The notes below the pieces were generated by a model. That model did not search any database. It saw only the letters and a list, made by a program, of their open reading frames with translations, and was not told the DNA's origin. Made by a program: the position numbers and the translations under genes. A DNA stretch of 64,000 bases. Source: Veillonellaceae bacterium (lineage in GTDB: Bacteria > Bacillota > Negativicutes > Veillonellales > Veillonellaceae). Position 1 is the stretch's first letter, and the number at the start of each line of letters is the position of its first letter. This document shows, one piece after another, positions 59,034 through 64,000 of this stretch. The DNA lies in contig CAAFUR010000014.1 of NCBI GenBank assembly GCA_900766245.1, forward strand, positions 1-64,000, given 5' to 3'.

Positions 59034-59055
59034 TATTTAGAAATGGAGATAATTA

Positions 59056-59682
59056 ATGAATATACAACGTATCTTACTGAGTGCGCTATTAGGAGCAACG
59101 TTAGTAGTGACGGCTGCTTGTGGTACTGACGCAGCTCAGCAAGCAAAATCTGAAGTAGGGAAAGAAGTGAAAGTAGAAATAAAAATGCCTAGCTTTGATG
59201 CGACACCAATTGCTGATGAATATGCTACGATTCATACGAATAAAGGTGATATCAAAGTGCGTCTATATGGTAGTAAGGCACCTATTACTGTGAAAAACTT
59301 TAAAAGTTTAATTGAGCAAGGATATTACAATAATTTAACCTTTCACCGTGTTATCGATGGATTCATGATCCAAGGTGGAGATAATAAAAAAGGTGGTCCA
59401 GGGTATACAATTCCTGATGAAGTGAGCAATGATTTACACTTTAATAAAATGGGGATCTTGGCGATGGCTAATGCAGGTCCTAATACAGGAAATGCTCAGT
59501 TCTTTATTACAGTGGCACCAACCCCATGGTTAGATAACAAACACACCATCTTTGGAGTGGTTGTACAGGGGATGGATGTGGTAGAAGCGATCAGTCGTGT
59601 GCCGAGAGATAAACGGGATACTCCAAAAGAACCAGTGGTGATTCAGTCTGTTGATTTAGCACCAATTCCAGCTGGTGAATAA
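59056..59682 (+). CDS. Cyclophilin-type peptidyl-prolyl isomerase lipoprotein
   Basis: 208 residues. A lipoprotein signal ends at VTAA-Cys22, so the protein is membrane-anchored outside the cytoplasm. The cyclophilin core follows: FHRVIDGFMIQGGD, MANAGPNTGNAQFFITVAPTPWLDNKHTIFG. It assists folding of exported proteins. GGAGAT precedes the ATG. Confidence 0.93.
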   Translation: MNIQRILLSALLGATLVVTAACGTDAAQQAKSEVGKEVKVEIKMPSFDATPIADEYATIHTNKGDIKVRLYGSKAPITVKNFKSLIEQGYYNNLTFHRVIDGFMIQGGDNKKGGPGYTIPDEVSNDLHFNKMGILAMANAGPNTGNAQFFITVAPTPWLDNKHTIFGVVVQGMDVVEAISRVPRDKRDTPKEPVVIQSVDLAPIPAGE

Positions 59683-59683
59683 A

Positions 59684-59956
59684 ATGGAAGAAAAATTTTA
59701 CACCTATATGGTGCGCTGTGCAGATGGATCTCTGTATACGGGATGGACTACAGATTTAGAAAAACGTATACGAGCCCATAATGGTGAAATTAAAGGGGGC
59801 GCCAAGTATACACGAGGTCGAAGACCGGTCACTTTGGTATGGAGTACTGCTTTCAGTAGAAAGCAAGAGGCTCAATCCATGGAACAGCAAGTAAAGCGCA
59901 TGGAACGGTCCCAAAAAGATGCCCTCATTGCGGCAAATTGTGATATAATGAAATGA
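59684..59956 (+). CDS. GIY-YIG nuclease-superfamily protein (UPF0213/YhbQ-like)
   Basis: 90 residues: FYTYMVRCADGSLYTGWTTD carries the GIY-YIG-like strands (TYM..., LYTGW), followed by EKRIRAHNGEIKGGAKYTRG with the conserved Arg and His region. Small stand-alone members are implicated in DNA repair, but their role is poorly defined. The ATG at 59684 is chosen over an upstream GTG; it sits two bases after the PPIase stop. Confidence 0.87.
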   Translation: MEEKFYTYMVRCADGSLYTGWTTDLEKRIRAHNGEIKGGAKYTRGRRPVTLVWSTAFSRKQEAQSMEQQVKRMERSQKDALIAANCDIMK

Positions 59957-59992
59957 TACAGATAGTGCGTGAATACGAGAGGAGGAATGCTA

Positions 59993-60451
59993 ATGAAACG
60001 AGTCATTGTGTCCGTGAAAAGTACGCAACGTGATGCGGATGGAGAAGATACGGTGGTGGAATTAGTATCCTCTGGTAAGTATTATGAAACAGCCTTGGCG
60101 AAACACATCATTTATGATGAAAGTGAAGTCACTGGTTTGGGGAATACAAAAACAACCATTAAAGCCTATAAGGATTCGGTGGTACTCCTAAGAACTGGTG
60201 AATTTTCTATGCGCCATGAGTATCAACTGGGGAAGACTAACATTGCAAGTTTGGAAACGCCATATGGGGCGGTAGAACTAGCTATGTTAACCCATGAATT
60301 AGACATAGATTTGAAAGATGGCAAGGGCCATATTTGTTTAGGATATGATATCTCTGTTGGTGGTGAATGGCAATTTTACAACCAATTGTATGTAGAGATT
60401 CGGGAGGATGTACATTATGGACATGAAAGAAGTTTTGAAAGCAGCCATTAA
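59993..60451 (+). CDS. DUF1934 (YwiB-like) beta-barrel protein
   Basis: 152 residues, predicted calycin-like barrel (KRVIVSVKSTQRDADGEDTV, ... LGYDISVGGEWQFYNQLYVEI). The gene is often found just before argS in Bacillota, as here, where the two overlap by 35 bp. Function unknown. GAGGAGG before the ATG at 59993 decides the start over an upstream in-frame ATG. Confidence 0.82.
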   Translation: MKRVIVSVKSTQRDADGEDTVVELVSSGKYYETALAKHIIYDESEVTGLGNTKTTIKAYKDSVVLLRTGEFSMRHEYQLGKTNIASLETPYGAVELAMLTHELDIDLKDGKGHICLGYDISVGGEWQFYNQLYVEIREDVHYGHERSFESSH

Positions 60452-62081
60452 GGATGCTTTGCAGATAGCTCTGGAACAAGGAGAGTTACCAGAAGGTACC
60501 TATCCAGAGGCACATTTGGAAGTGCCACCGCAGAAAGAATTTGGCGATTTTTCTACGAATATTGCTATGCAATCTGCACGGATAGCGAAATCGAATCCAA
60601 GAGTTATTGCGGAAACGATCATTTCCCATATGAATTATGATTGGTTAACACGCGCAGAAGTAGCAGGTGCTGGATTTATTAATTTCTTTTTAGCATCTGA
60701 TGTCATTTACGATACTTTAAAAAACATATTAACAACAGGAGGCACATATGGTAGTGCACCACTTCGTGAAGAAGATACTGTGCAAATTGAGTATGTGAGC
60801 GCGAACCCAACTGGTTTGTTACATGTAGGCCATGGTCGTGGAGCTGCGTATGGTAGTGCGTTGGTAAATTTAATGCGTGCAGCTGGATATAATGTGTTTG
60901 CTGAATATTACATTAATGATGCAGGTAAACAAATCGATAACTTAGCAGCTTCCGTGAATGCTCGTTATTTAGAACTATTAGATATGAAACATGAGTTCCC
61001 TGAGTCTGGCTATCGTGGTCAAGATGTCATCGATACAGCGCAAGAATTGATTAATTGGAGAGGCGATTTCTTTGCAGTGCTTCCAGAAGAAGAACGTGTT
61101 CCATTCTTTAAAGAATTTGCTTTAACAGAAAAATTAAATGGATTACGCAAAACATTGCGTAATTTCCGTGTTGGCTTTGACCGTTGGTTCAGTGAACGTA
61201 GTTTGCATAAAAGCGGTGAGATTCGCACATTAGTGAATCAGTTATTAGAATCTGGCGGAATGTATGAAAAAGATGGGGCTTATTGGTTGGCATCTATGCA
61301 ATATGGAGATGACAAAGACCGTGTAGTTATCCGTGACAATGGAGAGCCAACATACTTAGCCGCAGATATTGCGTACCACAAAGATAAATACGAACGTGGT
61401 TACAAACAATTAATCAACATTTGGGGGGCTGACCATCATGGTTATATTGCCCGTGTAAAAGCAGCTATGGAAGCGCTTGGATTCAATCCAGATAAGTTAG
61501 AAGTTCTGTTATTACAAATGGTATTCTTATACCGTGATGGGGAACTTGTAAAAATGTCCAAACGTACTGGTGAAACCATAACTTTGGATGAGTTGATTGA
61601 AGACGTAGGAGTGGATGCAGCAAGATACTTCTTCTTGATGCGCTCCTTAGATAGTCAATTGGACTTCGACATCAACTTGGCATCCTCTAAATCTAACGAC
61701 AATCCAGTGTATTACATCCAATATGCACATGCTCGTATTCATAGTATTTTTGGGCAAGTAAAAGAAGCCGGTATTGCCTATGGTGACTGGGCAAATACGT
61801 CTTTCACAGCATTGCAAAGTGAACAAGAAGTGGAATTGATTAAAAAATTAGCAGCGTATCCAGAAGAAATTCAGTTATCTGCTAATAATAAAGCGCCACA
61901 TCGTATTGCTAAATACTTGTATGATGTAGCAAGTTTATTCCATTCCTTCTATAAACAAGGTCGTATCATGGGCGTAGAACCAGAATTACAACAAGCTCGA
62001 TTGGGCTTGATTACTGCAACAGCACATGTATTACAACATGGTCTTGGTATCTTAGGTATTTCCGCTCCTGAAAAAATGTAA
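60417..62081 (+). CDS. argS: Arginyl-tRNA synthetase
   Basis: 554 residues. The class I signatures are SANPTGLLHVGHGRGAAYGS (HIGH) and VKMSKRTGE (KMSKS). An N-terminal Arg-tRNA synthetase additional domain (EFGDFSTNIAMQSARI) and a C-terminal DALR anticodon-binding domain are present. GGGAGGA precedes the ATG at 60417; ATGs nearby at 60408 and 60423 are less well placed. Confidence 0.95.
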   Translation: MDMKEVLKAAIKDALQIALEQGELPEGTYPEAHLEVPPQKEFGDFSTNIAMQSARIAKSNPRVIAETIISHMNYDWLTRAEVAGAGFINFFLASDVIYDTLKNILTTGGTYGSAPLREEDTVQIEYVSANPTGLLHVGHGRGAAYGSALVNLMRAAGYNVFAEYYINDAGKQIDNLAASVNARYLELLDMKHEFPESGYRGQDVIDTAQELINWRGDFFAVLPEEERVPFFKEFALTEKLNGLRKTLRNFRVGFDRWFSERSLHKSGEIRTLVNQLLESGGMYEKDGAYWLASMQYGDDKDRVVIRDNGEPTYLAADIAYHKDKYERGYKQLINIWGADHHGYIARVKAAMEALGFNPDKLEVLLLQMVFLYRDGELVKMSKRTGETITLDELIEDVGVDAARYFFLMRSLDSQLDFDINLASSKSNDNPVYYIQYAHARIHSIFGQVKEAGIAYGDWANTSFTALQSEQEVELIKKLAAYPEEIQLSANNKAPHRIAKYLYDVASLFHSFYKQGRIMGVEPELQQARLGLITATAHVLQHGLGILGISAPEKM

Positions 62082-62111
62082 TCAGAAGCATATAATTATT
62101 AGGGAGGCATC

Positions 62112-63722
62112 ATGTCAACAAAGTATATTTTCGTAACAGGTGGCGTCGTATCATCATTAGGTAAAGGCATTACTGCAGCATCCTTGGGACGTTTGTTGAA
62201 AAACCGTGGATATAAGGTGACAATTCAAAAATTTGATCCATATATCAATATTGACCCAGGTACAATGAGTCCCTATCAACATGGTGAAGTGTTTGTCACT
62301 GACGACGGTGCAGAAACTGACTTAGATTTAGGTCACTATGAACGTTTCATCGACATTAACTTAGGTAAAACATCCAATATTACAGCTGGTAAAGTGTATT
62401 GGTCTGTGATCAATAAAGAACGTAAAGGTGAATATCTTGGCTCTACTGTGCAAGTTATCCCTCATATTACGAATGAAATCAAAAATGCTGTGTTCCGCGT
62501 AGGTAAAGAAGACAATGCTGATGTGGTGATTACAGAAATCGGCGGTACTGTAGGTGATATTGAAAGCTTACCGTTCTTGGAAGCTATCCGCCAAGTGAAA
62601 AAAGAAGTCAATCGTGATGATGTGTTATATATCCACGTAACATTGGTACCATATATTAGTGCAGCTGGTGAGTTGAAAACAAAACCAACACAACATAGCG
62701 TAAAAGAACTTCGTGGCATCGGTATTCAACCAGATATCATCGTATGCCGTACGGAAAAAGAAATTTCCCGTGAAATGAAAGATAAATTGGCATTATTCTG
62801 TGACGTGGATCCAGATGCTATCGTGGAAAACCGCACTTGTAGCACGATCTATGAAGTGCCTTTGATGATGCAAGATGAAGGATTAGACAGCATTGTTGTA
62901 CGTAAATTGAACCTAGAAGATCGTCCTGCAGATATGACAGAATGGAAAGAAATGGTTCATAAAATCTTACATCCTAAACAAGAAATTACCATCGCTCTTG
63001 TTGGTAAATACGTAGCATTACATGATGCGTACATTTCTGTAGCAGAAGCGTTGGGTCATGCAGGTATCGTAGAAGATACAAAAGTGAACATTAAATGGGT
63101 TGATTCTGAAGCGGTAGAAGCTGAAGATGCTGATTTAGCGGAAGTATATAAAGATGTAGACGGTATCTTGGTACCAGGTGGTTTTGGTTGCCGTGGTGTA
63201 GAAGGTAAAATTTCTACTATCCAATATGCTCGTGAGCACAAAGTGCCGTTCCTTGGCATTTGCTTAGGTATGCAAACATCTGTGATGGAATTTGCTCGTT
63301 CTGTATTGGATATGAATGGCGCTACTTCCACAGAATTTGATGAAAGCTGTCAGTTCCCTGTGATCGACTTAATGGATGACCAAGTAGATGTAGATGAAAA
63401 AGGCGGTACCATGCGCCTAGGTGTATATCCATGTAAAACAGTACCTGGTACAAAAGTACATGAAGCATACGGCGAAGACTTGATTTACGAACGCCATCGT
63501 CATCGTTGGGAATTCAACAATGCCTATCGTCAACAATTGACAGATGCAGGCTTGATTATCTCTGGTACATCCCCTGATAATCGTCTAGTAGAATGCGTTG
63601 AAGTAGCAGATCATCCTTGGTTCGTAGGCGTACAATTCCACCCAGAATTGAAATCTCGTCCAAACAATGCACATCCATTGTTCAAAGGATTCGTGAAAGC
63701 GGCCATCGATAATAAAAAATAA
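62112..63722 (+). CDS. pyrG: CTP synthase
   Basis: 536 residues. Amidoligase domain: [21 protein letters not shown]-loop, [20 protein letters not shown]. Glutaminase domain: [21 protein letters not shown] with the nucleophile Cys, and a C-terminal GVQFHPE. It converts UTP to CTP using glutamine. GGGAGG precedes the ATG. No long attenuator-type leader is present; only 30 bp separate it from argS. Confidence 0.96.
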   Translation: MSTKYIFVTGGVVSSLGKGITAASLGRLLKNRGYKVTIQKFDPYINIDPGTMSPYQHGEVFVTDDGAETDLDLGHYERFIDINLGKTSNITAGKVYWSVINKERKGEYLGSTVQVIPHITNEIKNAVFRVGKEDNADVVITEIGGTVGDIESLPFLEAIRQVKKEVNRDDVLYIHVTLVPYISAAGELKTKPTQHSVKELRGIGIQPDIIVCRTEKEISREMKDKLALFCDVDPDAIVENRTCSTIYEVPLMMQDEGLDSIVVRKLNLEDRPADMTEWKEMVHKILHPKQEITIALVGKYVALHDAYISVAEALGHAGIVEDTKVNIKWVDSEAVEAEDADLAEVYKDVDGILVPGGFGCRGVEGKISTIQYAREHKVPFLGICLGMQTSVMEFARSVLDMNGATSTEFDESCQFPVIDLMDDQVDVDEKGGTMRLGVYPCKTVPGTKVHEAYGEDLIYERHRHRWEFNNAYRQQLTDAGLIISGTSPDNRLVECVEVADHPWFVGVQFHPELKSRPNNAHPLFKGFVKAAIDNKK

Positions 63723-63745
63723 AACATAGTTAGTATGTAACATAG

Positions 63746-63793
63746 AAAGGACTGTAACGAGAATACAATAGATTCTGGGTGCAGTCCTTTTGT
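63746..63793 (+). terminator. Terminator of pyrG
   Basis: AAAGGACTG/CAGTCCTTTT with a long loop. Confidence 0.78.
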
Positions 63794-63940
63794 ATGAATT
63801 GATGACGATGATCTTGTAAAATTAATTATAAAATATGAATTGTTTGTAACACCAGTGACAACATATATCTTAGAAGATTTTTATAAAAATGATGAATGTT
63901 AGAGGCGTCTGTATATTTTGTGCTAGAAGGTGGTGATGGT

Positions 63941-64000
63941 ATGGTATTGCAAAATAAGTTGGGAATCACTAATTCTGTAGAACTTGCTAGAGAGGAAGAG
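63941..64000 (+). CDS. Start of a Fic-like (cell filamentation) gene, 3' end outside window
   Basis: The last 20 codons read MVLQNKLGITNSVELAREEE. The NKLGI...ELxxxEE pattern is common at the N-terminus of stand-alone Fic/cell-filamentation proteins (AMPylators). GAAGGTGGTG precedes the ATG. The catalytic HPFxxGNGR motif lies outside the window, so this is tentative. Confidence 0.5.
   Translation, partial: MVLQNKLGITNSVELAREEE

Overview
The window looks like the chromosome of a diderm, anaerobic member of the Negativicutes, most likely Veillonella or a close relative. The reasons are an AT-rich genome with Gram-positive-style ribosome binding sites and sigma-A promoters, combined with an outer-membrane trimeric autotransporter, menaquinone synthesis, a fumarate-reductase-type operon with a CCG-domain subunit, and a 2-oxoacid:ferredoxin oxidoreductase. 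This is inference from gene content; no 16S or tRNA gene is present.

Layout. 0-0.8 kb: 3' end of a YadA-like adhesin. 1.1-8.8 kb: menaquinone genes menF, menD, menH and menC, with a two-gene ATPase plus TOPRIM-like pair (candidate phage defence) between menF and menD. 8.9-19.8 kb: cysteine desulfidase-like enzyme, AhpC peroxiredoxin, ArsR regulator coupled to DNA polymerase IV, a TauE-type exporter, Dps, a molybdopterin oxidoreductase and BrnQ. 20.0-31.2 kb: class Ia ribonucleotide reductase nrdB and nrdA, separated by about 7.7 kb of accessory DNA: an MmeI-like restriction-modification enzyme, a KAP NTPase, a lone antitoxin-like gene, pseudogene fragments and small-toxin loci. 32.2-35.7 kb: fumarate reductase/succinate dehydrogenase-type operon. 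36-44.3 kb: UmuC-type polymerase with a YolD-like partner, a secreted GH28-like beta-helix protein, a lipid kinase, a GntR regulator, a probable multi-hairpin small RNA and korAB. 44.3-47.8 kb: a second Fst-type toxin locus, an MFS exporter and purB. 48-55 kb: a rearranged nickel/peptide ABC transporter with two paralogous binding proteins. 55-58 kb: an ECF transporter with an S-component/ATPase fusion. 58.4-63.7 kb: housekeeping genes (PPIase, GIY-YIG, DUF1934, argS, pyrG). The last 60 bases start a Fic-like gene.

How they fit together. Menaquinone feeds the fumarate reductase-type complex, while KorAB produces reduced ferredoxin. AhpC and Dps form an oxidative and iron stress set, each preceded by Fur/PerR-like palindromes.

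The most unusual material is non-coding. Two loci (21.25-21.52 and 44.6-44.88 kb) have the layout of Fst/par type I toxin-antitoxin systems: a 30-31 residue membrane peptide, a convergent antisense promoter, a shared bidirectional terminator, and direct repeats matching the toxin start region. A third holin-like toxin gene at 28.24 kb has complementary 5' and 3' flanks. Beside it lie four palindromes with start points exactly 40 bp apart (27.97-28.11 kb). A 230-nt RNA of six hairpins plus terminator at 41.2 kb has its own consensus promoter. The ABC transporter carries reciprocal deletion scars that record how two operon copies were dismantled. All readings were made by eye, without alignment or database search.
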